Assembly: GCA_963575745.1 (NCBI GenBank)
Contig: CAUYUJ010014348.1
Location: 1-37,500, forward strand
Direction of reading: 5' to 3'
Length of the DNA stretch: 37,500 nucleotides
Source of the DNA: Prorocentrum cordatum
Taxonomy: Eukaryota > Sar > Dinophyceae > Prorocentrales > Prorocentraceae
Under the pieces are notes generated by a model. It had not been told where the DNA came from and ran no database searches. It saw only the letters and a list, made by a program, of their open reading frames with translations. Positions 1 to 9,897 of this stretch are shown piece after piece. Made by a program: the position numbers and the translations under genes. The first letter of the stretch is position 1; every line of letters starts with the position of its first letter.

Positions 1-405
1 AGAGGCTGGGGGAGGGGAGGGGGAGGGAGAGGATGGGGGAGGGAGCAGGGAGGGAGGTCTGGCTGGACCTCGGTTGCCCCACGGGCGGCTCGGCGATGCT
101 GCAAAGCGTGCCTGGGCACATTGCGGTCACACCTAGGAAGTTGTTTCCTAAAGTGGATACCCATGCCAAGAAACAACCTGCTCGCATCCAGGGTTCCCTG
201 GGTTTCTTCGGTGTCGACGGTTCTGCGATGAAAAGCGTGACGCTCCCGCACCAGAAATCAATGTGGACGTCCTGGGGTCTCAGGGTTGGTTTTCTTGTGG
301 AAGGCTTCTTGTGGTCGGGCCCCTACTGTAACATCCGGTGAGGACATATCGAGAATCTCTGAGATCCAGCGGCTCTGGAGGATGTCTCGAGCGCCGCGGC
401 CTTCT

Positions 406-427
406 CAGAGCATTCCAGAACGCTCTG
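406..427. repeat. palindrome CAGAGCATTCCAGAACGCTC-TG
   Basis: One of three related CAGAGCGTTCYRGAACGCTCTG palindromes in the window. A perfect 20-bp version is at 651-670 and a 26-bp version at 21706-21731. Confidence 0.6.
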
Positions 428-507
428 AGTTGAAGAAGAAGAAGAGGAAAAAGACACATGAGAAGAATAAGACGAGTAATACCAATCAGAATAAGAAAAA
501 TCATAGT

Positions 508-615
508 CTGCGCTGGATCCCCTCCCTGGCCCGCGGAGCGCGCCAGGGGCGGCCCCGGAGACGCCGCTGGGGGGGGGCCCAGCGCGGATCCAAGAAATCC
601 GCGCGGAGCGCCAAC
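508..615. mobile_element. hairpin element, family 4, copy 1
   Basis: GCGCTGGATCCCCTCCCTGG...GGCCCAGCGCGGATCCAAGA and AATCC; it matches 30780-30875 over about 95 bp. The left outer arm is missing. Confidence 0.6.
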
Positions 616-650
616 ACTGTATGTTTATGTTGTTGTTTCTTCTTTGCCTG

Positions 651-670
651 AGAGCGTTCCGGAACGCTCT
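651..670. repeat. perfect 20-bp palindrome AGAGCGTTCCGGAACGCTCT
   Basis: Exact self-complement. The flank GGAACGGATGTATCCTCGTC parallels GGAGCGGATTTATCCCCGTC at 21741, so the two sites are copies of one element. Confidence 0.7.
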
Positions 671-1016
671 GGAACGGATGTATCCTCGTCCTGTCAAGCG
701 TTGGCAGAACTGGGTTTAGCGGGACTTGGATTAGTGATCTGTGCCGGGGACGCCCCCCCGGTCCAATTCCACTAACTGGAATTGCCGTCACCCGAAAAGC
801 ACCAGCTACGACAGACCTGGCTTAGCGATTCCAGTCCATGTTTTGGGCTTCGGGGCCCAATCACTGACCGGCTCCCCTTCACCGGGGTCCTGGCTATCCT
901 GGCCCCGTCCGAGGGCTGCCTCGAGCAGCTGCCGCCGGCCTCGCACGCGGAAAAGCGGCGCCGCCAGCGCGTGCGCCCCAGGCAACCGCTAGAGTTAGGT
1001 CAGGCATGTCCCCCTA

Positions 1017-1192
1017 CAGTGGGGGCGTTGACCTAAGTAACTTTCGATCCGAAACAAGGCCCCATGTTTTCCGAAGTTCAACTTCGATTTCCCATCGAAA
1101 ACCCAAGGACAACCTAAGGCGAACATTAAAACAACTGAGGAGCACTGAGCCCCTCCCAAACGAAAAGGGTTCCTTCTTCAGCGCCCCGACTT
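1017..1192. mobile_element. TA-flanked MITE, family 1, copy 1 (176 bp)
   Basis: Termini are CAGTGGGGGCG and CGCCCCGACTT, flanked by TA on both sides (1015-1016, 1193-1194). The interior GTTGACCTAAG...AGCCCCTCCC...GGGTTCCTTCTTCAG is shared with the copies at 21.1 and 33.9 kb. Confidence 0.75.
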
Positions 1193-1323
1193 TACAAGCG
1201 GATTTTGAACGAATAATTTCAAAACGCCCAACACATATTCAAGAAGTACTCCATAATACTCAAACGTCGCCGCCATACTGTTCTTGTACTATTTAGGAGG
1301 GAGGGGCACGCCCAACTTAACGC

Positions 1324-1524
1324 TAGAGGCATCCTAGATGGGGTCGGAATAGATGGGGTCGGAGGATCGCACCGCATCCCCGATGCACCAGGGACGTCGG
1401 CGATGCATAGGCGCCGCCAGCATGGAGAACATCGGGCTCCGCATCGAACCGCATCGCCGATGCGTCGGCGATGCGGCGCGATCCTCCGACCCCATCTACT
1501 CCGACCCCATCTGGGAGGCCTAGA
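1324..1524. mobile_element. long-arm hairpin element, family 3 (GATGGGGTCGG), full copy
   Basis: Left arm AGATGGGGTCGGAGGATCGC (preceded by a near-copy of its first 12 bases) and its complement around 1465-1512 give arms of about 50-60 bp with few mismatches. The loop is about 60 bp. Related fragments occur at 2481, 31326 and 31878. Confidence 0.7.
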
Positions 1525-1526
1525 TG

Positions 1527-1620
1527 TGGAGCCCCATCCGCGTCGAATCCGTGTCCAATCCGCGTCGAGGCCGCGTCGCATCCACGCCACATCCGCGTCG
1601 AGTCCGCACCGAGGCCGCGT
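1527..1620. repeat. short degenerate tandem repeat (ATCCGCGTCGAGTC type)
   Basis: Successive CATCCGCGTCGAAT, CCGTGTCCAAT, CCGCGTCGAGGC and CACATCCGCGTCGAGTC units of about 10-14 bp. Confidence 0.5.
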
Positions 1621-1783
1621 CGGGCGCAAGAGAAGCCACCAGTGCTGGGGACGGGCGAGGCCCCCCGAAACTGCAGCGCAGGGCGGCGCCGCCGGCGCCG
1701 TGCGCCCCAGGCGGCCGCGGAGCCCCGCGGGAGGCGCCAGCGGCCGCAGGCGCCTCCGCGAGCGGCCGAAGGCGCCCGCGCTA

Positions 1784-2000
1784 CGGCGCAGGGCCCCCGC
1801 CGGATGGCGGCGGGCGAGCACGACTGGCGCGGCCCGTGGCTGAGGCTCCCTCCTCGCAACGTCCCTCCCGCTGGCAGACGCCCGAAACACACACGTCTGC
1901 GTCGAGGAAGTGGTTCGAGGTTCGGGGCTCGCGCGCGCCAGCGGTACGGCGCAGGGCCCCCGGCGCATGGCGGCGGGCGAGCACGACCGGCGCGGCCCGT
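1784..2000. repeat. pair of about 52-bp direct repeats in GC-rich DNA
   Basis: TACGGCGCAGGGCCCCCGCC...GGCGGGCGAGCACGACTGGC at 1784-1835 and 1948-2000. Smaller echoes GGGCGAAGCTCT...GAAGGCTCCTCC occur at 2001-2040 and 2250-2295. The surrounding 1620-2480 has no supported gene. Confidence 0.6.
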
Positions 2001-2480
2001 GGGCGAAGCTCTCTCCTCCTGAAACCACGAAGGCTCCTCCTCCTTTCGGCGGCGAGCGATGGGGGGGGAGTTTCGGTTTCGAGGCTTTCGGGCGTTCGAG
2101 GCTTTCGGGCGTCCTCGTCGGTCCTCGGCGGCCCTCCAACTCTGCGTCGTCGGGGAAGGCTTAGAAAACTTTTCGGAAAGCCGGGGGACTTCCGAGCCTT
2201 CTGGGAAGGCCTGCCCCTTCTCCTTTCCCTTCGGGGCTCGCCGCCGAGGCCCCTGGGCGAAGCTCTTTCCCTGGAGCCTTGAAGGCTCCTCCTTCTCCTC
2301 CTCGGATTCCTCCTCCATCCTCCCCCTCTTGGGTTGTGGCGGCTTCCCCAGACCTTGCTTCCACTATATGCTCCTTCACATCCCTGGTCAGGGCACCTCG
2401 CCGGGGCATCGTTTTTGGATGGGCTGGTCGGGTTACGCGAAGCGCCTACAACATCGACTGCAGCAAAACTGGTGGCCCAG

Positions 2481-2545
2481 AGATGGGGTCGGAGTAGATG
2501 GGGTCGGAGGATCGCGCCGCATCGCCGATACATCGGCGACCCCCC
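2481..2545. repeat. family 3 half-copy (one arm)
   Basis: AGATGGGGTCGGAGTAGATG continuing into GGGTCGGAGGATCGCGCCGC, almost identical to the arm at 1336. The partner arm is missing, so this is a truncated copy. Confidence 0.7.
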
Positions 2546-2681
2546 CCTCCCTCCTTTTCCCCGTCCATCGTCGGGGACACCCCCCCCTCAACCCTTTTGG
2601 CCGCCAAATTCACCCCCCCCGTCCACCCCTTTCGCCACGGCGCCCCCTGGCTCCCGAACCCGACCCCTACCACCCCTAACA

Positions 2682-3798
2682 CTACCTCACTACTCAGTAT
2701 TCACTACTCACTACCCACTGCACACTACTCGCTACCCACTACTCACTTCTCACCACTCACTGCTCACTAATCACGACTCATTACTCACTACCCACTACCC
2801 ACAAATCACTATTCACGACTTACTACTCACTACGCAGTACTCCCAACCCACTACTCAATACTCACTATCCACTACGCACTACGCAATACTCACTACTCAC
2901 TAAACACTACTTACTACCCACTACTCGCTACTCATTAATCACTAATCACTACCCACTAGCCACAATCCACGACTCACTACTGAGGGCTCACAATTCACCA
3001 CTCACTACTCACTGCTCACAACTCACTACTCACTATCCGCTGCTCGCTACTCGCCACTCCCTATTCCTTACACAGTACTCACTGCTCACTACTCACTACT
3101 CGCTACTCCCCACTCGCAACTCGCTACCCGATACGCAATATTCACTACCCACTACGCACTACTCACTACTCCCTACTCCTTACTCCCTACTTACTAGTCA
3201 CACGTCACTACCCACTAGTCACTACTCAGTACCCCCTACTCGCTACTCCCTACGCAGTACCCACTACTCACTACCCACTTCTCGCTTCTCCCTACACACT
3301 AATCACTACGCCCAACTCACTACTCACTATTCACTACGCACTACCCACTGTTCGCTACTCCCTACTCGCTACTCACTACTCCCTGCTCACTACTCACTAC
3401 TGACTTCTCCCTCCTCACTACTCACTACTCACAATGCCCTACTCGCTACTCACTAATCACTACTCGATACACCCTACCCACTACTCACTACTCACTAACC
3501 ACTAATCACTATTCACTACTTGCTCCTTCCTACTCGGTACTCACTACTCCCTGATCGCTACTCACTACTAACTATTGACTACTCCCTCCTCATTACTCAC
3601 TATTCACTATGCCCTACTCACCACTCACTATTAACTACTCGCTACTCCCTACTCGCTACTCACTACCCATTCCCCACTACCCACCACTCACTACTCACTA
3701 TTCACTGCGCACTACTCCCAACGCATTATTCATTACTCACTCCACACTACTCGCTACTATCTACTCACTACTCACTACTCACTAGTCTCTACTCGCCA
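2682..3798. repeat. 1.1-kb degenerate heptamer satellite (TACTCAC)n
   Basis: A continuous array of ACTCACT/ACTCGCT/ACTCCCT-type units with a basic 7-bp period, much point-diverged and with no long homogeneous run. No coding sense. G-poor on the plus strand. Confidence 0.85.
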
Positions 3799-4075
3799 TC
3801 CCGAAGCAAGACCCCCTCCCTTGCGGGAGAGGCTTCCTCCCCGGCCCCCTTTTCGGCGAAAGAGGGGGGGAGGGGGGGGGTCGACGCCACCCCCTCTAGC
3901 GCCAAGGGGCAGAGGTGGGGGGTTTCGGACCCCCCCGCCCCTTCAAGGGGGGGTGGGAGGGGGGGATTCGGACCCCCCCCCGCTTAAGGGGGGGTGGGGG
4001 GGGGGGTCGAAAATCTCACCCCCCTTTGAAGGGGGGAAGGGGAAGGTTTTGCGAGCACCCCCCCTTTTGTGTACA
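3799..4075. repeat. G/C homopolymer palindrome tandem block
   Basis: Three or four tandem units of about 50 bp, each with a palindrome such as CCCCTTCAAGGGG, CCCCGCTTAAGGGG or CCCCCTTTGAAGGGG followed by runs of 6-10 G. Strong G-quadruplex and fold-back potential. Confidence 0.65.
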
Positions 4076-4228
4076 TGCCCGACCGAATCATAACATCGGA
4101 ACCCAATCGGATCGGGCCGGCCGAAATCGACATCGGAGTGGATCCATCGGACAGGCATGGACCCTGGGGTGGGCTTTGCTTCTGACAGATCTCCTGTCTC
4201 CTTCCTCGTCTCTTTCCTTGGGGCGCGG

Positions 4229-4376
4229 AGAGATACGGATACGTGTTGTCCCCGGACCTCTCTCGGGGTGCGTTCTGACCAAAATTTCAAGGCGAATCCA
4301 GCGGTGACAGCGAGGAATCCCCAGGAGGCCCAAGGAAGGCCGAAAACGAAGGGGGCCAACACGTATCCGTATCTTT
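4229..4376. mobile_element. hairpin MITE, family 2, copy 1
   Basis: Inverted arms AGATACGGATACGTGTTG (4231-4248) and their exact complement (4357-4374) enclose a core with GTTCTGACCAAAATTTCAAG and GGCGAATCC, which is repeated at three other places. Confidence 0.7.
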
Positions 4377-4621
4377 CTCTCCCCAGATTTCCCCCCCTCC
4401 AAACCACCCCCCCGACGACTCGCTCCTCCTCGGGCAACAGGAAAAGATGCGAAAGACTCGAGTTTCCGGAAAGCTTGGACGTATGTGGTGCGCCGGCTCC
4501 GGCCCGCCGAGAGCGCCCGTGGTCATGCTGGAGTGGTGCGGTGCGTAGGTTCATGGCGATACTCGTGCTCGCCCCCTTCCTCTCCCCTCTCCTCCCGCTT
4601 CCCCCTTGCAGTTCTGCTCCT

Positions 4622-4709
4622 GCCCCTTGCCTCCTCCTCCTCCTCCCCCTCGCCCTCCTCCTCCCCCTCTTCCTACCCCTCCTCCTCCTCCTCCTCCTCC
4701 TCCTCCTTT
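4622..4709. repeat. (CCT)n microsatellite (GGA on the NOP56 strand)
   Basis: Imperfect CTC/CCT triplets, lying just downstream of the exon 5 donor on the coding strand. Confidence 0.85.
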
Positions 4710-4734
4710 TGCGTGCAGCAGGCGGCAAGGAGAC

Positions 4735-4831
4735 CGCTCGCGCGAGGGCCGCGGCCTTCACCAGGCGGCCGAAGTGCTGGCGGCACCCCCGCAGCAGCTC
4801 TCGCACGTTCTGCCCGTGCGTGACCGAGAAC
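4735..4831 (-). CDS. NOP56: NOP56 exon 5 (ELLRG-x-R-x-HF segment, 3' end approximate)
   Basis: It encodes FSVTHGQNVRELLRGCRQHF followed by GRLVKAAALARA, matching the family segment Q-x-x-x-x-x-ELLRGVR-x-HF-x-x-LVK at the entry to the Nop/NOSIC region. The spacing between the preceding LG and LLRG is 11 residues, as in other Nop56 proteins, which supports the exon 4/5 junction. The acceptor is CTCCTCAG|G after a long CCT tract that could act as the polypyrimidine tract. The chosen donor is GCG|GTCTCC (GT). Alternative donors exist after LVK (AAG|GCC) or a few codons later, so the 3' edge may shift by up to about 25 nt. The next exon, expected to start near QLGLGHSYSR, was not found between here and base 1. 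Confidence 0.85.
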
Positions 4832-4833
4832 CT

Positions 4834-4940
4834 GAGGAGGAGGAGGGGGAGGAGGAGGGGGAGGAGGAGGAGGAGGAGGAGGAGGAGGAAGAAGAAGGAG
4901 GAGGAGGAGGAAGGAGGAGGAGGAAGAAGAAGGAGGAGGT
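4834..4940. repeat. (GGA)n microsatellite (CCT on the NOP56 strand)
   Basis: It forms the polypyrimidine-like tract directly before the exon 5 acceptor, with interruptions of GGGG and GAAGAA. Confidence 0.85.
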
Positions 4941-4970
4941 GAGTCGCGCGGCGCCGCCGAAGAGCTCGTA

Positions 4971-5163
4971 CAGGGGATCGAATACGGTCGTCGGCCTGGC
5001 CTAAGGAACGGTGAATAAGGAACGAAGCCCCTTTTCTCCAAGGAGTACCGCATAAAGAACGATACGCAATACACAACGCATAACGACCAATAACGCATGC
5101 GAGCACAAGGAACGACCGAGCTCCTTTTGAAAAGTAAGTGTTCCTTATTCGAGCCGCTCACTG
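4971..5163. mobile_element. diverged relative of MITE family 1 (193 bp)
   Basis: TA-CAG...CTG-TA ends with the internal block CTAAGGAACGGTGAATAAGG and AGCCCCTTTTCTCC match family 1, but the CGGGGCG inner terminus is lost. The middle, AACGATACGCAATACACAAC, is unrelated. Confidence 0.4.
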
Positions 5164-5460
5164 TACCACATTTGCTTTGTCTTCGTCGACAGTACGGGGA
5201 AATGGCCGAAGGCTCCGCTGATCTACGAACGCTCGATGTCCTTTGGGGGTACATAAATTCTGCAGTTACTACCCTGCTCGAAGAGTGCGGCCTCCGAGCG
5301 GCGCCGCCAAGGAGCAGCCGTTCTCCTCCCCTCCTCATCCTGCTGCTGCTGCTCTTGCTGCTGCTCCTCCACCTCGCGAGTGGCACCACGGTTTGCGTAT
5401 AAGTATGTGCCCCTTACTATCATTTGCGACGGTGCCGCTTCCTCGCGGGAAGAGGAAACG

Positions 5461-5462
5461 TG

Positions 5463-5533
<71 letters not shown>

Positions 5534-5573
5534 GCTTGTGTGTGTGTGCTTGTGTATGTGTGTGTGTGTGTGG
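5461..5573. repeat. (GT)n microsatellite
   Basis: About 110 bp of TG dinucleotides with a few CG, CT and AT interruptions. Confidence 0.95.
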
Positions 5574-6132
5574 TTCGACTTGTTCTACGCCGGGCCGTCG
5601 CGCCCGTGGCCGCGACGCCAAAAAGTGGGTGTTGTGTGGATGTGCGTGTGGGTGGGATGCTCCAGTCGCGGTGTGGCCCCCCGCACGATCAGCGCACGCC
5701 CCCGGGCCCCGTGGTCCAAGGAAAGGCGCCGCCCCAGCAGACTCGTGCTCCAGGGGGGGCTGGAGCGGAGCGTGCGGTGCCACGCGTGCGGGCCTCGGGC
5801 GATGGGGACAATGCTGGGCTCCCCCCCCCACGATCTCGGGCATGCTGTCCTGGGCCCCCTGTACGCGATGTGGATGAGACAGGAGGCAGGGGCGAGGGAA
5901 CAGGAGGGGGCGAGGAGAGGGGACAACCGACCCACAAACCCTCTCGGTGCCAGCTTGGACCAGCTGCACTGGCAGCGCACCAGGGTCGGCAGAGATGGGA
6001 GGGGAGGGGAAGGGGAGTGGAAAAGGATGGTGGGAAAGGAGGTGCGAGATAGGAGGAAGAAGACGATAAGGACGCAGGGGAAGGTAATGACTGAAATGAA
6101 CTCCGTATGTGCCAGCCATATTGGGGACACCG

Positions 6133-6280
6133 AAAGGTACCGATACCGCTACTCCCCGGACCTCTCCTGGGATGCGTTCTGACCAAAATTTCGAGGCGAA
6201 TCCGACGGTGGCGACGAGGGTCTCCGTGGAGGCCCCACACAAGGGACAACGAGGAAAGGGTAGAGGTATGGGTAACTTTT
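6133..6280. mobile_element. hairpin MITE, family 2, copy 2
   Basis: Arms AAAGGTACCGATACCGCTAC and GTAGAGGTATGGGTAACTTT, with the same core TGCGTTCTGACCAAAATTTC and GAGGCGAATCC. Confidence 0.7.
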
Positions 6281-6487
6281 CCTCCTCTGACATATCACAG
6301 CACACCTTCCTGCCCCGGGTGCTCTTCTCCTTCTCCTCGGCGAACATGTTCGGCCACTGCGGTAAGCGCCCCCCGCCCTGGAGAGACGAGCGAGCGCCCC
6401 CCACTGCCGGCAATGCTGGCGGGATCGCGATGAAAACTGCGTTGAGCAGGGACCGACCGTCCCGGCATTCCCATATGCCCACCACGA

Positions 6488-6630
6488 CATGTTCTTAGAA
6501 CCCTCAAATGATCCAAGAACCAAAACAATGTCCTTAGAACATAAGCCCGATGTGTTAAAACAAGACAGTCCCAGCCAGAAATGTTCTAAGAACATTGCGT
6601 GGAACCCCCAAAAGGTTCTCAGAACATTGT
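6488..6630. repeat. cluster of TGTTCTWAGAAC palindromes
   Basis: TGTTCTTAGAAC (6490), TGTCCTTAGAAC (6529), TGTTCTAAGAAC (6582) and GGTTCTCAGAACATT (6613), separated by AT-richer sequence. Confidence 0.6.
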
Positions 6631-7584
6631 TTGGTAGGCTTATAGGCACGCCAGGACGCTTCGCCACTGCTTGACTGCGACAGCGTGGGGTTTCGCATCC
6701 CAGGAAGTGCCCACAGGCAGCCCGCTGTGAGGAGAGACCGCGCTCATTCGTGCAACCGCTGCACAGTGCTCAACTGCTGGTCTTGTGAACTCGCCGGCCC
6801 GACGGGCCCGAGGCGTGCTAAACTCTCCGGAGAGAGCTTGAGAGTGTTCTGTAGTTCGCGCGCGTACGTGGCGGCCGCCGGGGGCCAGCGGACGCAAAGT
6901 ACCCCGGCTGGCAAGGTCGGAGCAGAGACGCCCGAACTCCAGGGCGCGGCCTCGGGCCCCCCCCGAGCGCCCCAACGAGGCGCCAAGAGGGTGGCACGCC
7001 CCACGGCCTCAGGCCAGGAGCGATCCGAGATGGATCGCGCTGGCCTCGAGACGGTCCAAGAAGCGCCCAAGACGCTCCAGGAGGGTCCCAAGGGGACTTC
7101 GAGAGGCCACGAGCACGCGCAAATCATTGATTTTGCGCGGGTTGTAGGACGGTTTTGGCGGCACCGCCTTTTCGAACTGCCGACCGCCCCGAGATCGCTC
7201 CAACATGATCGACCCACGAACCTGGAAAGTGATTTAGAACTGCGAGGCATGGGGACGTTTCCAATCACCTCAATTGGGAGATGGGCAGTGGCAATGCTGA
7301 AGATATCAATGATGATACTCTGCCAAGGGCTGTTGTGCTGCTCTGCGCTGTACCGCACCGCATAATGACGTGCCAGGGATGCGCCACGGAACGTGCCAGT
7401 GGAAATGCCAAGGGACGCGCCAAGGGACATTCCGCGTTGAACCGCGCCGTGCGCTATTGCATTGTGGGTCAAGCCGTCCTTGGCGTCGTTGCAATCGAAA
7501 CGAACGGGGCGCTCGACCAGCTCGAGCTCAAGATCCGATTCAGTTCCGCAGCTCTCGCCCGAGACACCCAGACATAGAGCCCGA

Positions 7585-7810
7585 CGACCACATGCTGGAT
7601 CTCTCCCGTTGTAGCCTGGACGCGTGAACACACGTGGTTCCTGCTCGAAACCACCATGTTAGATATCCCCCTAGGCGGACTGGACAGGTGAAAGCACTTG
7701 GTTTCAGCTCGGGACAACCATGTCAGATACCGCCCTGGGTGGCCTGGTCACGTGAAAACACATGGTTCCAGCTCGGGGCCACCATTTTAGATATCCACCT
7801 GGGTGACACC
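7585..7810. repeat. 64-bp tandem repeat, 3 full units plus a partial
   Basis: Each unit runs CTGGACACGTGAAAACACAT...GGTTCCAGCTCGGG...CCACCATGTTAGATATCC. The first, at about 7585, is only partial. CACGTG is kept in several units. Confidence 0.75.
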
Positions 7811-8135
7811 AAGTAGCGTCCAGCATATAACAGCAGTAGCAACTCTAACGAAGGGTACATGATGGTAGGCATCGGCTACTCGAACACAGTGTGTCACCGA
7901 AGCCGAAGCGAAAGGGCTCCGACATCACTACACTAGTATAAGGCGCAGAGGAAGGATGAAAGGAATGGGCTGTTGTGTCCTTCCCTCCACTCTTCCCTCC
8001 CCGAACTCCTCGGTCTTCTGCCCCGTCTTGCTTCGCCAAAATGTTCTCCCCTGGCTCCATTTCCCTGCCCCCCTCCCCTCCCCCGTCCTTCCCCTCCTCT
8101 CTCCTCTCCTGTGCTGCCAGTGGGCTCGCTGGGGC

Positions 8136-8221
8136 CCGAGCGTATCGCTGAGGGCCTTTGCCAGCTCGGGGTCATAAACGCCCAGCTGGTACTTCTTCTT
8201 AGACTTCGGGAGGTTCATCTC
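8136..8221 (-). CDS. NOP56: NOP56 exon 4 (NLPK ... LGVYDPEL segment)
   Basis: This 86-nt exon encodes EMNLPKSKKKYQLGVYDPEL and then AKALSDTLG. It is the stretch that follows the N-terminal domain in Nop56 proteins: NLPK, a basic patch, then LGV-x-D/E-P-K/E-L-x-x-x-I-x-E-x-x-G. The acceptor is CCCCAG|GAG and joins exon 3 in phase 0 to give ...GFL-EMNLPK. The donor is CTCGG|GCCCCA, a GC donor in phase 2. The next exon restores the glycine codon (GG+G) and continues FSVTHG. Third codon positions are mostly G or C. The exon is too short to show up as a conventional open frame and was found by the motif. Confidence 0.9.
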
Positions 8222-9210
8222 CTGGGGAGTCGTGCGGGGGTAGTGCCGCACGCCCATACAACGACAGGCAACATGGTGCCCTCAACGGCCGCAGCGGAGC
8301 CACACAAAGGGGTCGCCGCTTTATGGGGGGGGGCACGAGGTTCCGCCATGCCACACCATTTCAAAACACGAGCACGGAATGACCATGCCACGCGTCCCGG
8401 CCCTGGGCAGCCACAGCGCCACTACACACGTGAGCAGACAGTGAAAATCTTCATAACATGTCTGCTCCCAGCGTGAGCGCTGCTGCAGCTGCGAATCTAG
8501 ACCGACGACGTCTGCTGCGTAGATAGGGCCCTCCAGAATCCGCCCGAAGAAAACCACAAGAAACTTCGAACAAAGACACCGCCCATCACTCTCACCACAG
8601 CAACCTGCATCAATACGACCACTCGCTACATAATAGTAGCGCTGTGTCCCAGACGTCCCCGAAATGGTTCTACTTCGCCCGTTCGGAAGAACTCGATAGA
8701 ACCATCCTTCATGCGTTTAGATACTGCGCTGGCACGGTGGCGGGAAACATATAATAGAGCATCTGGCTTTCCGAACAAATCGGACCGTTGCTTGTGTTTT
8801 GGAAGCATGCCGGCATGCCAAATAGATCAAGACTTCAGCTCAAGATTGGTTTCACGGAGGTGCAGTTGGAGCAGTCATGTCTTCAGGAGCGTGCCGAGGA
8901 GACCACCAGCATCTGGGCAACCCTGCACTTCACAAGACCCCGTGACGGTCCATTCCACGGAGCACTTGGCTTGCGGAATCGTCGGGGCGGGCTCGCACGA
9001 AGACGACGACGGCGACTCCTGACAAAGACGACGACTTCGACGACGGTCCTCGGCGGTGGCGACAACAACGACAACGAAGAGGGCACGGGAAGGGAAGAGA
9101 GCGGACGTCCAGATTTAGGGACACAGACGCTGAAAGGCACAGACGCTGCTCCGCCCAGGAGCCCCGTCAGCAGAGCAGGGGAAGTGATGAGAAGTGAGGA
9201 TGAGATAGGG

Positions 9211-9382
9211 AAACAACTCGTATCGATACCGCTACTCCCCCGACCCCTTCCGACCCCTCCCAAGCGGTCTGACCGAGACTCCGAGGCGAATCCAGCAGTA
9301 GCGATGCGGGACGGATATAACATTTCGAAACGAATCCGGCCGTGGCGAGACGGATGGCGGTACCGGTACTCTCTTGTTCTCT
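9211..9382. mobile_element. hairpin MITE, family 2, copy 3 (diverged)
   Basis: Arms centre on TATCGATACCGCTACTCCCC and GGCGGTACCGGTACTCTCTT. The core is altered (TCTGACCGAGACTCCGAGGC) but GAGGCGAATCCAGCAG is kept, and a second partial GCGAATCC-like block follows. Confidence 0.55.
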
Positions 9383-9475
9383 TCTTGAGGAGGGATGGGA
9401 GCCTGAGCATCGTTTGATCGACTCCTGGCCCAACCAGCGCAGTCTTGACCCCGCTGGCCGACTTACCCACCTAGT

Positions 9476-9560
9476 AGGTTTATGTCGGGCATGTCCTCCT
9501 ACAGACGAATTTTGGGAGAACCATAAGAATAGTAAAACAAATTCGAAAATAGTCAAAACA
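9476..9560 (+). repeat. TCGGGCATGTCCTCCTACAG element end, copy 1
   Basis: GTTTATGTCGGGCATGTCCT, CCTACAGACGAATTTTGGGA and then an A-rich ATAGTAAAACAAATTCGAAA stretch. Related ends occur at 18.6, 33.0 and 33.7 kb. Confidence 0.5.
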
Positions 9561-9897
9561 ACTAAAATCACAAGACAGCTCGCCGCTTGGGCTCCGCGGC
9601 CAGCCAAAACGGCGAGCATAAATCGGGCGTAGCCCCGCACGCAGTCCCAAGTCCAGACAGTCAGGGCCACGTCGGCGTGGTCGTGGTCGCCTCGGGTATC
9701 GTCGCGGTGGCGGTGCTGGTCGACGTCGTCATCGCCGCTGTCGCTGTCGCTGTCACCGTCGCCGTCTTCGTTGTCCGTATTCGTCCTCATCCTCCTCGTA
9801 TGCCTCCCCGTCCTCCTCCCTGTCCTCATCTTGTTCCTCATCCTCCTCGTCCTCATCTTCGTCGTCCTCGTCCTCGTCGCCGTCCTCCTCTTCGTCC

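Larger units (their letters stand above)
1..4734 (-). other. NOP56: NOP56 intron 5, partial (GT donor, runs off the window)
   Basis: It starts at GCG|GTCTCC and is followed within about 25 nt by a GGA tract on the coding strand. I searched by eye for the next family blocks (LGLGHSYSR, DNM-IQ-I, LLD-LDKDIN-F-MRVREWY) and did not find them. 1-340 is G-rich at its start and otherwise featureless. 1620-2480 is very GC-rich DNA with local duplications (see below). Confidence 0.6.
4832..8135 (-). other. NOP56: NOP56 intron 4 (GC-AG, about 3.3 kb)
   Basis: The boundaries are CGG|GCCCCA and CTCAG|G. The donor side is purine-rich (GGAGAGGAGAGAGGAGGGGA, coding strand, 8110-8090) and the acceptor side is a CCT tract, so the two intron ends are complementary. 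6640-7580 and 7811-8089 contain no gene or repeat I can support beyond occasional GC-rich stretches. Confidence 0.75.

Noticed and set aside
1219-2533. Arg/Pro/Ala-rich frames of 250-331 codons
   Set aside because: They run through a hairpin element and duplicated GC-rich DNA without consistent codon use or any family motif.
2682-3798. Telomeric or CRISPR-like array
   Set aside because: The unit is TACTCAC-like, not TTTAGGG, and there are no spacers. This is a eukaryotic nuclear sequence.
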